This document shows positions 32,229 to 41,495 of a DNA stretch of 44,762 nucleotides, piece by piece; the first letter of the stretch is position 1, and every line of letters begins with the position of its first letter. Source of the DNA: an uncultured Alphaproteobacteria bacterium. GTDB taxonomy: Bacteria; Pseudomonadota; Alphaproteobacteria; Rs-D84. The translations under genes were made by a program, and so were the position numbers. Under the pieces are notes generated by a model. It was not told where the DNA came from and did not search any database. It saw nothing but the letters and a program-made list of their open reading frames with translations. The stretch is from the NCBI GenBank assembly GCA_946613195.1, contig CAMOFE010000003.1, positions 1 to 44,762 on the forward strand, in the 5' to 3' direction.

Positions 32229-35036
32229 TTACCAACCAAATGTTATACCTGCGCGGAATGCCATGTCCCCCGAACCACCGTATGATGCGCCGGCATTTAC
32301 CAATACACGATTATTGATGTAATGGAACGCACCTGCGGCAATGCCAACACGATCGCCATATGTGCCGGTGCCGACTGATATTTGTGTACGACCTGATGCG
32401 CGTGCATTTGGTACCAGGGCGGTTAATGCACTCATTGCGGCCATACCTTTGTTCAGGCGTTTTTCAACATGGTCAATTTTATGGTCAATTGCTGCAATGG
32501 CTGCAACAGATGCACCGCCTGTGCCACCGGTTGCAATATTCGCATCCAATGTACGCAATGCATCGGTTATATTGCTGACCCCGCCCAGATATGTTGTACC
32601 TGAAAAGTCCATATTGCCAATTAAATCACCAGTTGCAGATAATGCGTCTGATATACTGACTGCGGCGGCGGCATTGATTGTTGCGTTGGCTGATGCAATA
32701 TTCCGGTCACCAATTGCATTGTCCAGATTAACCAAGTGGTCTTCAACCGTTGTGCCAATGGCCAGGTTAGACCCCGCACCCGTTGTGGATGCAATGTGTG
32801 TTGAATCAACCGCAGAACCATCAAACAGGTGATGTATTTTACCGATTGTTTCATCAATATTATTAATCGCGCTAACAACTGTTTCAGGCATTGTACCTGT
32901 GCCATTTGTTATTGCGTTCCCGTTGTGCATTTCTGCACTGTCGCCAATTGTATCGCTTAATGCGACAATATTTTCGTTTACACTGTTGGTTGCCAATACA
33001 CCATTTGATTCATGTGTGATTGCACCACCGATTGTGCTGTCCAATGATGTAATCGCATCTGCCATTGTGCAAGAATCAGACACATTGTTCAGACCGGTTG
33101 TCGCCAATGATACAGTTGATACCATAGACCCCAATGTTTCATTTATCTGGTCGCGGGTGTAAACATCGTTAATACTGACTTTGTCCGCCAACATACTGTT
33201 CATAACATCTGTGGTGGCATAGTTGGCTAAATCTGCCCCCGTGATAAATCCGGCATCATTATCTAAATCACTGGCTTTTCCAGATGTTGCAACGGTTGCT
33301 AAATCAGTTGTGCTGACTTTGTCTGACATTGCATTGTTCAGATTTTGCACAGTTGTTTGCATTGATTCAACTGCGGTGTGCGAATTTTGTGCAATGTGCA
33401 ATGCTTCGTTCGCAGTGTCCGCAGCCGCAGATGCAGTTGTTGCTGCGCCAGATGCTATTGTAGATGCCAAACTGGCGGTGGCGTTTGCAGAATGTACCGC
33501 GTCAATGGCGGTTGTATAATCTTGGGTTGCCCCCGATACAGTATTAGACAGTTCTGATAATTGACTGGTTATAGAATCCAGGTCAGATGTGCGTGCAAAT
33601 TCAGACATTGTAGATTCTAACGCATCTGTTTTTGCATCAATTTCTGATTTTGTGTAAACGGTTGATGCATCTGCCTTGGTGCTTAATAGATTATTCATAT
33701 CTGTGGTTGTTGCATAATCAGATAATGCCGCCGATGTTATAAATCCTGCATCATTATCTAAATCACTGGCCTTGCCCGATGTTGCAACTGTCGCCAGGTC
33801 TGAAATATTTGCCTTTGTGTCCAGTGCTGTTTGTGTATTGCCAATTTCTGTATTCATATCAACCAATGTTTCAATTGCTGACATATATAATTCTTGGGCA
33901 AATGTTGCCTTGGTATTGGCAGATTCCGCCAATGATTGTGCTGCGTTCGCTGTATTCTGTGCAGATGCAATTGATGTTTCCATCTGGGTTGAAGTGCCTG
34001 TTACATTGGCATATACATCTTCCAGCCAATCAATTTGTGATTGGATGTCGCTGACAGATTCGGTTGTTGCAAACAATGAATCTGCATCGGTTTTAGAATA
34101 TACATCCGATGCGTTTGCCTTGGCATTTAACAGATTGTTCATATCTGTGGTCGTTGTATAATTTGCCAATGCAGAATTTACACTGTCGGTTGTGGCATAA
34201 TCGTTTAGTGCAGCATTTGTGATAAAACCTGCGTCATTATCTAAATCGCTGGATTTGCCCGATGTTGCAACCGTTGCCAGGTCGGCAGAATTTGCCTTGG
34301 TTGATATTTCAGTATTCAATGCGTTTATAGAATTGCCCATTGCCTGGAATCCAGCGGTGGTGGTGTCCATAAATGTGCCGATATCGTCAAATTCTTCTTG
34401 AACCCATGTTTTTGTTGCAAATTTATCATCCGATTCTGTTTTGGAATAAACATCTGATGCGTTTGCCTTGGATGCGACTGCGGCGGTTGCATTGTTTGCC
34501 GCCAGTGTGGCTGCGCTGGATTGTTGCATAACTGTTACCAATGTTGATGCGACATCTTCCAGTTCTTGTTCTGCCCATTCTTTGGTTGCAAATCTGTCGT
34601 TTGCCCAACTTTGTGTGGCATATTCGCTTAAATTATCATTAACAGCAGATGCAATCAGCGAATTGGCATCTGATTGTGTTATAAATCCTGCGTCATTATT
34701 CAATGCGCTGGCATTCCCGGTAAATGCGACAGAACTAAGGTCAGAAGAATTAACCTTGCTGGCAACAGATGCCGCGGCGGCTTCGGCCGCGTTTTTTGCG
34801 GTGGTTACATCTTCGGCCTTTTCATGCAAGAATATAACAAATTGCCCCAGTGTTTCATCAAGTTTACTGTATGTTACAAAACTGGACAGGTCAACAGTCC
34901 CAATCACCGCGCCTTCCCACGCAGCGGAAACCGCACGCCCAGATGTGGTCAGTACTACATCGCCAACTGCACCAAATGCATTAGATGTTGCGATACTAAA
35001 CGCCAATAATGATACTGGCAAATATTTTGCTTTCAT
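32229..35036 (-). CDS. Trimeric autotransporter adhesin with YadA anchor (935 aa)
   Basis: The signal peptide is residues 1-22. The passenger (about 25-840) is an Ala/Ser/Thr/Asn/Asp-rich, heptad-like stalk with four long repeats, each opening with a LATVATSGKASDLDNDAGF-type block (residues ~94, 247, 408 and 573) followed by DYATT and VYSKT elements. These blocks resemble phage tail-fibre repeats. The C-terminal ~80 residues form the YadA membrane anchor: VEKRLNKGMAAMSALTAL, then VGTGTYGDRVGIAAGAFHY and strands ending ITFGW. It should trimerise in the outer membrane and mediate adhesion. AAGGA lies in the end of the upstream gene, and the ATG directly follows its stop (TAAATG). Confidence 0.88.
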   Translation of the reverse strand: MKAKYLPVSLLAFSIATSNAFGAVGDVVLTTSGRAVSAAWEGAVIGTVDLSSFVTYSKLDETLGQFVIFLHEKAEDVTTAKNAAEAAAASVASKVNSSDLSSVAFTGNASALNNDAGFITQSDANSLIASAVNDNLSEYATQSWANDRFATKEWAEQELEDVASTLVTVMQQSSAATLAANNATAAVASKANASDVYSKTESDDKFATKTWVQEEFDDIGTFMDTTTAGFQAMGNSINALNTEISTKANSADLATVATSGKSSDLDNDAGFITNAALNDYATTDSVNSALANYTTTTDMNNLLNAKANASDVYSKTDADSLFATTESVSDIQSQIDWLEDVYANVTGTSTQMETSIASAQNTANAAQSLAESANTKATFAQELYMSAIETLVDMNTEIGNTQTALDTKANISDLATVATSGKASDLDNDAGFITSAALSDYATTTDMNNLLSTKADASTVYTKSEIDAKTDALESTMSEFARTSDLDSITSQLSELSNTVSGATQDYTTAIDAVHSANATASLASTIASGAATTASAAADTANEALHIAQNSHTAVESMQTTVQNLNNAMSDKVSTTDLATVATSGKASDLDNDAGFITGADLANYATTDVMNSMLADKVSINDVYTRDQINETLGSMVSTVSLATTGLNNVSDSCTMADAITSLDSTIGGAITHESNGVLATNSVNENIVALSDTIGDSAEMHNGNAITNGTGTMPETVVSAINNIDETIGKIHHLFDGSAVDSTHIASTTGAGSNLAIGTTVEDHLVNLDNAIGDRNIASANATINAAAAVSISDALSATGDLIGNMDFSGTTYLGGVSNITDALRTLDANIATGGTGGASVAAIAAIDHKIDHVEKRLNKGMAAMSALTALVPNARASGRTQISVGTGTYGDRVGIAAGAFHYINNRVLVNAGASYGGSGDMAFRAGITFGW
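33245..34757 (-). repeat. Four ~480-bp internal repeats of the adhesin gene
   Basis: Repeat units start near 34757, 34298, 33815 and 33320 (minus strand), with spacings of 459, 483 and 495 nt. The three downstream copies share near-identical LATVATSGK-SDLDNDAGFIT coding; the first is degenerate. Such repeats can recombine and change stalk length. Confidence 0.75.
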
Positions 35037-35390
35037 TTATTTTCCTTTTGTTTTTGTGTTTGGAGATTCTGATTCTGTTTTTTGACGACAAATTGACACA
35101 ACATTAAATATTCGTGTCGCGGTTTGTTCGTCTGTAAATTCCAATATGTTTACAGGGGTACGCGTATGCATAGCATTCATAAATCGTCCAAATGCACGTA
35201 ATTCGTCATTTGTCATTCTGTAACGGATTATATTTGCCATACATTTGCAATCCATCCCAGTTCCACATTGGCGCATAACATCGCGTCTTAGTCCACTTGT
35301 TCCGCACATTGTGCAAATCATATATATTGCAATTCCAATGATGATAATTGCAGTCGTGCAGATTGCGTATTTTTTGATTTTTTGTTGCAT
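35037..35390 (-). CDS. Membrane-anchored small protein upstream of the adhesin (117 aa)
   Basis: A short basic start, one hydrophobic span (residues 8-27), then a periplasmic part with five cysteines after the span (Cys29, 42, 48, 50, 101) and a helical region (52-75) that is basic at first. The C-terminus is polar, Lys/Thr/Ser-rich. The family is not recognised. AAGGAGAG supports the ATG. The stop TAA directly abuts the adhesin ATG, so the pair is one translation-coupled operon; it may help adhesin assembly or stability, which is inference. It is divergent from the Cys-rich exported protein at 35548. Confidence 0.7.
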   Translation of the reverse strand: MQQKIKKYAICTTAIIIIGIAIYMICTMCGTSGLRRDVMRQCGTGMDCKCMANIIRYRMTNDELRAFGRFMNAMHTRTPVNILEFTDEQTATRIFNVVSICRQKTESESPNTKTKGK

Positions 35391-35507
35391 TTTGCTATCT
35401 CTCCTTTGGTTCTGTGATTACATCAGATTAGAAAACAAAAGGCAGACGATAAAGACGAACGAATCCCTAGGAATACCAGGATGCATAAAATTATTGTTTT
35501 TAAGGCT

Positions 35508-35535
35508 TTGTCAGATTGTTTAATTGTGATATAAT
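35508..35535 (+). promoter_or_regulatory. Promoter of the 808-aa Cys-rich protein
   Basis: TTGTCA (35508-35513), a 16-nt spacer and a perfect TATAAT (35530-35535). The ATG at 35548 follows 12 nt later, giving a leader of about 5 nt. Confidence 0.6.
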
Positions 35536-35547
35536 ATAGTGATAATT

Positions 35548-37974
35548 ATGAAACGATTGGCCACTTGTTTCTTTGCAATATCGTTATTCACACCGCATAT
35601 TTTTGCGGCGGATGCGTTGTCGCGTGTTGTCGCATCTGGGGGTGGAAATGCGCCCGTGTCAACATCGCGTGATGGGGCAGGACGCAATATTTCCCGCATA
35701 AATACAGAACAAACAACAGAAACCAATTCTACATCTGTTTCGCGTACCGCTGTACGTACACCAGATACGGGTGTTTCACGTGATATTGGGGCATCTGTAA
35801 ATGCGGCACGAAATGTTGTGTCGCGGTCGTCTGCAACGGGGAATACCCGTGATAAGTTAGAGGCAACATTTAACAACAGTGGACGTAATGCCCGGGTCAG
35901 TGCGGCATCTATAAACAACAATCCAATGGTGCGTCGTTCTGGGATGTCTTTGCGCCCCAGCACAGCAGAGGTTGGCGGTCGCGCCACAATCGGCGATAGT
36001 GATGTTCAGACGGGTTCTAATATAGCATCAGAAATTCGCAGTTTATCTGCGCGTGCATTGACAACAAAAACGCAAAATCGTGAAACTATTGCCCAGGCCA
36101 AAGAACGTTTGGAACAAACCGCAGAATTAAATAAATCTTGCCAGGAACAGTATAACGAATGTATGGACCAATTCTGTGCGGTGGTTGATGCAAATCAAAA
36201 ACGTTGTTCTTGTTCGTCAAACCTGTCCCGATATACCAAGGTTGAAAAGGCAGTTAAAGAAGCAAATGCCGAATTGAACGAGGTTGCACAACGTATTCGC
36301 TATGTCGGTCTGACTGCGGATGAAATTCGCGCGATTATGAGTGCGACCGAAGCAGAAGATGCTTTGTCAACAAACAAGGACAATACCGAAAGCCGCAATA
36401 TGCTGGAAGATATTGAAAAAATGATAAAAGATCCAAAATCTGCAACGGCATATTATGCAGATAATGGTTTTGGGTTGGATTTAGATTTGGATTTCACATC
36501 TGACGATTTTTCCGATATGTTCAGTTTAGATTTCTTAACTAATAATACCAGCAGTGTATCAAACCTGCGCGGAACAGAATTGTATAACGCAGCACGCAGA
36601 CGTTGTAATACGGTCATAAAACGTTGCAAGGAAGTTGGCGCAACCGCAGACCAGGTAACGGGTAATTATGACTTGGCAATTGATAAAGATTGCATTGCAT
36701 ACGAACAAGGCTTGAACAAAATGAATGATACATTGGTTGCAAATGTTCGCAGTGCTAATCGTATGTTGCAAAAGGCGCGTTTGGCGGTGATGCAAAATAA
36801 AAATCAATATGATGCCAAGGGATGTGTGGCGGCACTGGATGCGTGCATGACAGATGATATGGTTTGTGGTGATGATTATTATAAATGTCTGGATCCGACC
36901 AAACGGTATATTGATGAAAATGGCGAAGTTGTATTGGGACAAAATATCGCCGATATAACATTGTTTATGGAAAACTTTAATAACGCGTCAATCAATGCCA
37001 CCATGTTGCGCAGCGCAGATGGAATTGCCATAACGCCGGCATATTGTCGCACCGGACCAGATGAAGAAACACATACAACAGGTGGCAATAACGGAACATG
37101 CAATATTAAATACTTGTTAACCAAAATTGGAACAGGTCAAAATGTTACAGACAACGGTTTGTGTCGTGCTGTTTTAGACAAGTGTCAGCAATATACATAT
37201 GATTCCAACGGAAATTATAAACCGTATAACGATATTGTTGTGAACTATATCCAACGTGCCATGGTCAATATCAAGGCCGCCCAGCAACAAATTATATCTG
37301 ATTATGCATCAACATGCATTGTTGATATTGCCACGTGCTATAACAAACAAGTATCCCAGGTTAATACATGGGCATCAAACGCATCAGTCAGTGGTATTTA
37401 CAATGTTATGACAGGTGCATGTCGCAATGTTGCCATGACATGTTCGTATGCGGTATTTGCCGCCGATCCAGAACATTGCCCAACAGGCAGCGAATATGAT
37501 ACAGGTGAACAGGTTAATCCTAATTGCACAGGGGACGATTGTGAACATATTACATGGGATTGTAATGGCGCAAATGCAAATGATTGTCAAAAGGTCTGTC
37601 TGCAAAGTATTTCAGAGATGTTCTATCAATCATTACTGTGCCCAGATAATTCAATATACCAGTTGACAACCAAGGCACAAATGACTTGTGAACAGGGTGA
37701 TGATGGTAAATACAATGGTTATGATACCCAGGCGGAATGTGAAAATGCCAAATCCAGATATGTTAATGATTTGTGTATGTGCAATGAAAATTATGTTGTT
37801 TGGAATAATTCATGTATGCCAGCGTGTTCAGATCCAAATGCAGAATATAATGTATATGGTACTTGTATTTGCAAAACACCTGCTACGACTGGTGGTGTCC
37901 CAAATGTGAATGGTATGTGCGAGTGTGCATCGGGATACACGCGTAATCCAACTACGGGTCTTTGTGGAGAATAA
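35548..37974 (+). CDS. Large exported Cys-rich protein (808 aa), family member B
   Basis: The signal peptide is residues 1-20 (ends IFA before Ala-Asp). A Ser/Thr/Arg/Asn-rich low-complexity region (22-170) precedes the motif C-x6-CMD-x2-C-x9-C-S-C (Cys198, 205, 210, 220, 222), identical in spacing to the 700-aa protein at 8556, and again followed by a helical Lys/Glu/Ala segment (230-250). More than 30 cysteines occur in total. The last ~90 residues hold closely spaced cysteines in an EGF-like or TIL-like pattern (CMCNENYVVWNNSCMPACS, CICK, CECASGYTRN). It is probably a disulfide-rich surface or periplasmic protein. I use the ATG at 35548; the GTG at 35539 lies too close to the -10 box. Confidence 0.75.
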   Translation: MKRLATCFFAISLFTPHIFAADALSRVVASGGGNAPVSTSRDGAGRNISRINTEQTTETNSTSVSRTAVRTPDTGVSRDIGASVNAARNVVSRSSATGNTRDKLEATFNNSGRNARVSAASINNNPMVRRSGMSLRPSTAEVGGRATIGDSDVQTGSNIASEIRSLSARALTTKTQNRETIAQAKERLEQTAELNKSCQEQYNECMDQFCAVVDANQKRCSCSSNLSRYTKVEKAVKEANAELNEVAQRIRYVGLTADEIRAIMSATEAEDALSTNKDNTESRNMLEDIEKMIKDPKSATAYYADNGFGLDLDLDFTSDDFSDMFSLDFLTNNTSSVSNLRGTELYNAARRRCNTVIKRCKEVGATADQVTGNYDLAIDKDCIAYEQGLNKMNDTLVANVRSANRMLQKARLAVMQNKNQYDAKGCVAALDACMTDDMVCGDDYYKCLDPTKRYIDENGEVVLGQNIADITLFMENFNNASINATMLRSADGIAITPAYCRTGPDEETHTTGGNNGTCNIKYLLTKIGTGQNVTDNGLCRAVLDKCQQYTYDSNGNYKPYNDIVVNYIQRAMVNIKAAQQQIISDYASTCIVDIATCYNKQVSQVNTWASNASVSGIYNVMTGACRNVAMTCSYAVFAADPEHCPTGSEYDTGEQVNPNCTGDDCEHITWDCNGANANDCQKVCLQSISEMFYQSLLCPDNSIYQLTTKAQMTCEQGDDGKYNGYDTQAECENAKSRYVNDLCMCNENYVVWNNSCMPACSDPNAEYNVYGTCICKTPATTGGVPNVNGMCECASGYTRNPTTGLCGE

Positions 37975-37975
37975 A

Positions 37976-38001
37976 AAAATCCGCATTATGCGGATTTTTT
38001 T
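37976..38001. terminator. Bidirectional terminator
   Basis: AAAATCCGCA (37976-37985), loop TTA, TGCGGATTTT (37989-37998), T-run; it also ends dnaQ on the other strand. Confidence 0.85.
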
Positions 38002-38677
38002 AGCCTGTAATTTTTTGCATAAATTCGGTATGGTTATCTAATTCTTCGGCAGATGGTGGAAAATGGCGACGTGGGAAATTACCCCCAACCTTTGGATGTG
38101 CCAAGAATTCAGCGTGTTGTTTTGCAATTATGTCTGCAACATCTGGCGCCGGCGCAGTGTTTTCCAGTTCCAGATATACCTTGGCCAAGATTTCTGCGTC
38201 AATTAACGCACCGTGCGCATCTGCGCGCGCCGTCAGTGATATTCCATACCATTTCGCCAACGCATCCAATGAATAACTTTTGGGACCGAATACGCGATTG
38301 CGGGCGATTACAATAGAATCCAGTTGTTGGTTGCGCGGAATTTGTGGTAACCCCAGTTTTGCAAATTCAAAGTTTATAAATGGAAAGTCAAAGTCCAAAC
38401 CATTATGCGCAACAATTTTGCTGTCGCCAATAAATTCTAAAAATTTTGGTCCAACAACAGCCATTGTTGGTTTGTCTTCCAAAAACGCATTAGATATTTT
38501 GTGCACCATATAACTTTCGGCCGGGATAATTTTCCCCTCTGGATTAATATATTCATGAAAAGTGTCATCTGTAATTTTGCCATCAACCACCGCAACAGCA
38601 CCGATTTCAATGCATCGGTCGCCCCGTGCGTACTCAAACCCAGTTGTTTCAATATCAAAGCAAATTATACGTGCCAT
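38000..38677 (-). CDS. dnaQ: DNA polymerase III epsilon subunit (3'-5' exonuclease)
   Basis: The proofreading subunit. DEDDh exonuclease motifs are visible: ICFDIETTGFE (Exo I, Asp8 and Glu10), AHNGLDFDFPFINFEF (Exo II) and HGALIDAEILAKVY (Exo III with His and Asp). At 225 aa it has the typical length. The start at 38677 gives the standard MARIICFDIETTG opening; a TTG 21 nt upstream is possible but less likely. It is divergent from the UvrD-type helicase, 52 nt apart. Confidence 0.94.
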   Translation of the reverse strand: MARIICFDIETTGFEYARGDRCIEIGAVAVVDGKITDDTFHEYINPEGKIIPAESYMVHKISNAFLEDKPTMAVVGPKFLEFIGDSKIVAHNGLDFDFPFINFEFAKLGLPQIPRNQQLDSIVIARNRVFGPKSYSLDALAKWYGISLTARADAHGALIDAEILAKVYLELENTAPAPDVADIIAKQHAEFLAHPKVGGNFPRRHFPPSAEELDNHTEFMQKITG

Positions 38678-38729
38678 ATCTGTTTTTAACCTTTCCAATT
38701 TGTAAATTTTTATGTATTATAATAAACCG

Positions 38730-40826
38730 ATGAATTTAATGCTAGAAAATCTTAATGACGAACAAAAAGAAGCAGTAGGGGCGATTCGTAATGGTCCTGT
38801 GTTGGTTACAGCCGGGGCAGGCACTGGAAAAACAAGTGTTTTGATAGCCGCTGCGGCATCTTTATTAATGTCTGATTCTAATGAAACTATTGCTCCATGG
38901 CAGATATTAATAGTTACGTTTACAAACAAAGCAGCAAATGAAATAAAATCACGTATTCGTGTAAAAACATCAAAAGCAAATGAAATGCAATGGATTGGCA
39001 CTTTTCATTCTATGTGCTTAAAAATATTGCGTCGGCATTCTGAACGAATAGGGTTGCGTAAAGATTTTTTGATATACGATGAAAACGACCAAGAAAGAAT
39101 ATTAAAAAATATATCTATTGATTGTGAAAACGTATCAGAAAGTTTGGAAAAAATATCCTTGATAAAAGATAAAGGGTTGTCGGCATTGCAAAATACAGAT
39201 CAAGAGTATGTTGCATATAATGCAGAATTAAAACGATTGGGTGCTGTTGATTTTGGTGATATCATTTTGCTTACATTAAAATTGTTTCAAGAACACCCAG
39301 ATGTTTTAGCAAAATATCAAAATCAATTTAGGTACATATTGGTTGATGAATTCCAAGACACAAACGGTGCGCAAATGGAATTCCTAAAATTCTTGACCGA
39401 TAATAAAGACAACCCAAACATATATTGCGTTGGCGATGAAGATCAATCAATTTATTCATGGCGTGGCGCAGAGATAAAAAATATTATAAATTTTAATAAA
39501 ATATTTCCAACAGCAATGGTTAAACGTCTGGAAACTAACTATCGTAGTACTGCGAATATATTGGGTGCGGCAAACTCACTAATTAAACATAATGTTGGTA
39601 GATTTGGAAAAATTTTGCACCCATCTGATGTATCTAATATTGGTGAGCCTGTATATGTTTTAACATTGCCGACAGATAAAGATGAAGCTAAAATAATAGC
39701 GAACACGATTCTGAAAGAATCAAGCGTATCAAAAAAATATAACAGTTATGCTATTTTGATAAGAAACAGTAGTCAATCACGATTATTAGAAGATGCTTTA
39801 AATGACTGTGGTATCCCATATCGTTTGATTGGTGCAACCAAGTTTTATGAACGGATGGAAATACGTGATGCAATTGCTTATTTGCGATTATTGGTGTTTC
39901 CATTTGATGATGTATCTTTTGTTCGTGCAATATCAAAACCAAAGCGTGGTTTTGGTGATGTGGCAATTGCAAAAATTCGTGAAATTGGGACTTGTTTAAT
40001 GGATGGATTGCGTAATGCAAAACTGTCATCCAAGCAACGTGTCGCAGCAGATGAATTTTTATCTGCATTTGATTTTGATTGGCAAAATATGTCGCCATGT
40101 GATGCGGCGCAAACATTACTAGACAGGGCGGGTTATATCAAGATGTGGCACGATTCCAAAGATGAACAAAAATATGAGAGGTTAAATAATATTCAAGATT
40201 TAATAACAAACGTTATCGCAAAATCTGATACGTTGCCAGATTTCTTAGAAAAAGCAGTTCTTATGACAACAGACGACGATGAAGGTGATATAATTGATGG
40301 TGGTAAAAATATGGTAAATCTTATGACAATTCATGCCGCCAAGGGGTTAGAATTTGATACAGTGTTTCTGCCTGCCTGGGAAGAGGGAAACTTCCCCAGC
40401 GACAAGGCGATAATAAAACATGTTGATGACAGAAAAATTACTGACGAGTTGGCATTAGAAGAAGAAAGACGGCTTGCGTATGTTGCTATCACCAGGGCAA
40501 AAAAACGTTGTGTGATAACTAATGCTATGTCCAGATGGGTATATAAAGAAGTGAAGTATAATTCACCATCGCGATTTATATCAGAGATTGATAATCGTTT
40601 CTTGGATTTCCAAGGTGGCGCACCGCGCGCAAATTCTTATGCGTATGCGCCACGTTCATATACACCACGCCCCGCACCAAAACAGACATTGGTTGGACAA
40701 CTGGTTACACATTCAGAATTGGGCAGTGGGGTTGTAATTGCTGATAATGGCGCGATATTGACGGTTGCGTTTGGTAATCGCGGAATAAAAAATGTCGCGC
40801 GCGATTATGTAAAAATATCTGATTAA
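38730..40826 (+). CDS. UvrD/PcrA-type superfamily 1 DNA helicase
   Basis: A 3'-5' helicase for repair or replication restart. Motifs in order: LNDEQKEAV (Q-like), AGAGTGKTSVL (Walker A), VDEFQDTN (II), VGDEDQSIYSWRGA (III), LETNYRST (IV), TIHAAKGLEFDTVFLPAWEE (V) and the EEERRLAYVAITRAKKR segment (VI). The C-terminal ~45 residues form the small Tudor-like domain of UvrD/PcrA (LVGQLVTHSELGSGVV). At 698 aa it is close to PcrA/UvrD length. TATAAT at 38718-38723 lies 6 nt before the ATG, suggesting a leaderless mRNA; an ATG at 38739 is the alternative. PcrA versus UvrD cannot be separated by eye. Confidence 0.94.
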   Translation: MNLMLENLNDEQKEAVGAIRNGPVLVTAGAGTGKTSVLIAAAASLLMSDSNETIAPWQILIVTFTNKAANEIKSRIRVKTSKANEMQWIGTFHSMCLKILRRHSERIGLRKDFLIYDENDQERILKNISIDCENVSESLEKISLIKDKGLSALQNTDQEYVAYNAELKRLGAVDFGDIILLTLKLFQEHPDVLAKYQNQFRYILVDEFQDTNGAQMEFLKFLTDNKDNPNIYCVGDEDQSIYSWRGAEIKNIINFNKIFPTAMVKRLETNYRSTANILGAANSLIKHNVGRFGKILHPSDVSNIGEPVYVLTLPTDKDEAKIIANTILKESSVSKKYNSYAILIRNSSQSRLLEDALNDCGIPYRLIGATKFYERMEIRDAIAYLRLLVFPFDDVSFVRAISKPKRGFGDVAIAKIREIGTCLMDGLRNAKLSSKQRVAADEFLSAFDFDWQNMSPCDAAQTLLDRAGYIKMWHDSKDEQKYERLNNIQDLITNVIAKSDTLPDFLEKAVLMTTDDDEGDIIDGGKNMVNLMTIHAAKGLEFDTVFLPAWEEGNFPSDKAIIKHVDDRKITDELALEEERRLAYVAITRAKKRCVITNAMSRWVYKEVKYNSPSRFISEIDNRFLDFQGGAPRANSYAYAPRSYTPRPAPKQTLVGQLVTHSELGSGVVIADNGAILTVAFGNRGIKNVARDYVKISD

Positions 40827-40829
40827 AAA

Positions 40830-40857
40830 TTGCGAATTGTAAAAAAGTTGTTATAAT
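40830..40857 (+). promoter_or_regulatory. Promoter of the HAD phosphatase gene
   Basis: TTGCGA (40830-40835), a 16-nt spacer and TATAAT (40852-40857). An AAAGGGA ribosome site follows at about 40874. Confidence 0.6.
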
Positions 40858-40888
40858 GCCCCATAATTAACCAAAGGGATTTATTTCT

Positions 40889-41491
40889 ATGTTACACAAA
40901 GTTGATGTTGTTGTTTTTGATTTTGATGGCACATTATCGGCACACGACAGTAATGTTGAATTTGCAAAATACTGTTTTCGGCATGCGTGGCGGCCGTGGC
41001 TGTATCTGCCGTGGATGGGTATTGCATTGATTGCCCGTCAGTTTAATCCGGGGGGGCTGTGGTGGCGCGAAAATATTCGTAAATTTTTAACAGCGCACAT
41101 GGTAAAAAAATTTGCGCCAGACTTTATAAAACAACATCGTCGCGAACGGTTTGGATGGGCATCTGACCAGGTTGACGCCGAACGTGCGGCGGGTCGGCGT
41201 GTGGTGTGTATATCTGCATCCCCAGATTATTTGTTGCCACCCCTGGTGCGTGATATGAAGTTTGACGCTGTGTTTTGTTCAGAAATGTATGCGGATAAAC
41301 CATGGAAATATAAATCATTATGCTGGGGCAAAAACAAGGTTGTTGCATTGGACGAATGGGCAAAACAGAATAAATTTATACCGCGTGTTGTGCGTTCTTA
41401 TTCCGACAGTTTGTCCGATATGCCAATGATGGAAATTGCCGCCGAACGCGTATGGATTGACCGCAAAACAGGCCTGCGGACATGTAAATAA
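40889..41491 (+). CDS. HAD-superfamily phosphatase (HAD-IB, SerB/PGP-like)
   Basis: A 200-aa phosphatase. Motif I is VVFDFDGTLSAHD (Asp11 nucleophile, Asp13). An aromatic-rich alpha-helical cap follows (25-75). Motif II is CISASPDYLL, and the C-terminal SYSDSLSDMPMME holds the motif IV aspartates. This subclass dephosphorylates small substrates such as phosphoserine, lyso-lipids or head groups; the substrate is unknown here. AAAGGGA precedes the ATG. The mpg gene follows by 4 nt. Confidence 0.85.
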   Translation: MLHKVDVVVFDFDGTLSAHDSNVEFAKYCFRHAWRPWLYLPWMGIALIARQFNPGGLWWRENIRKFLTAHMVKKFAPDFIKQHRRERFGWASDQVDAERAAGRRVVCISASPDYLLPPLVRDMKFDAVFCSEMYADKPWKYKSLCWGKNKVVALDEWAKQNKFIPRVVRSYSDSLSDMPMMEIAAERVWIDRKTGLRTCK

Positions 41492-41495
41492 ATTT

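Noticed and set aside
34468-35085. Long plus-strand open frames opposite the adhesin gene
   Set aside because: They are by-products of the repetitive adhesin sequence; the minus frame has a signal peptide, repeats and a YadA anchor.
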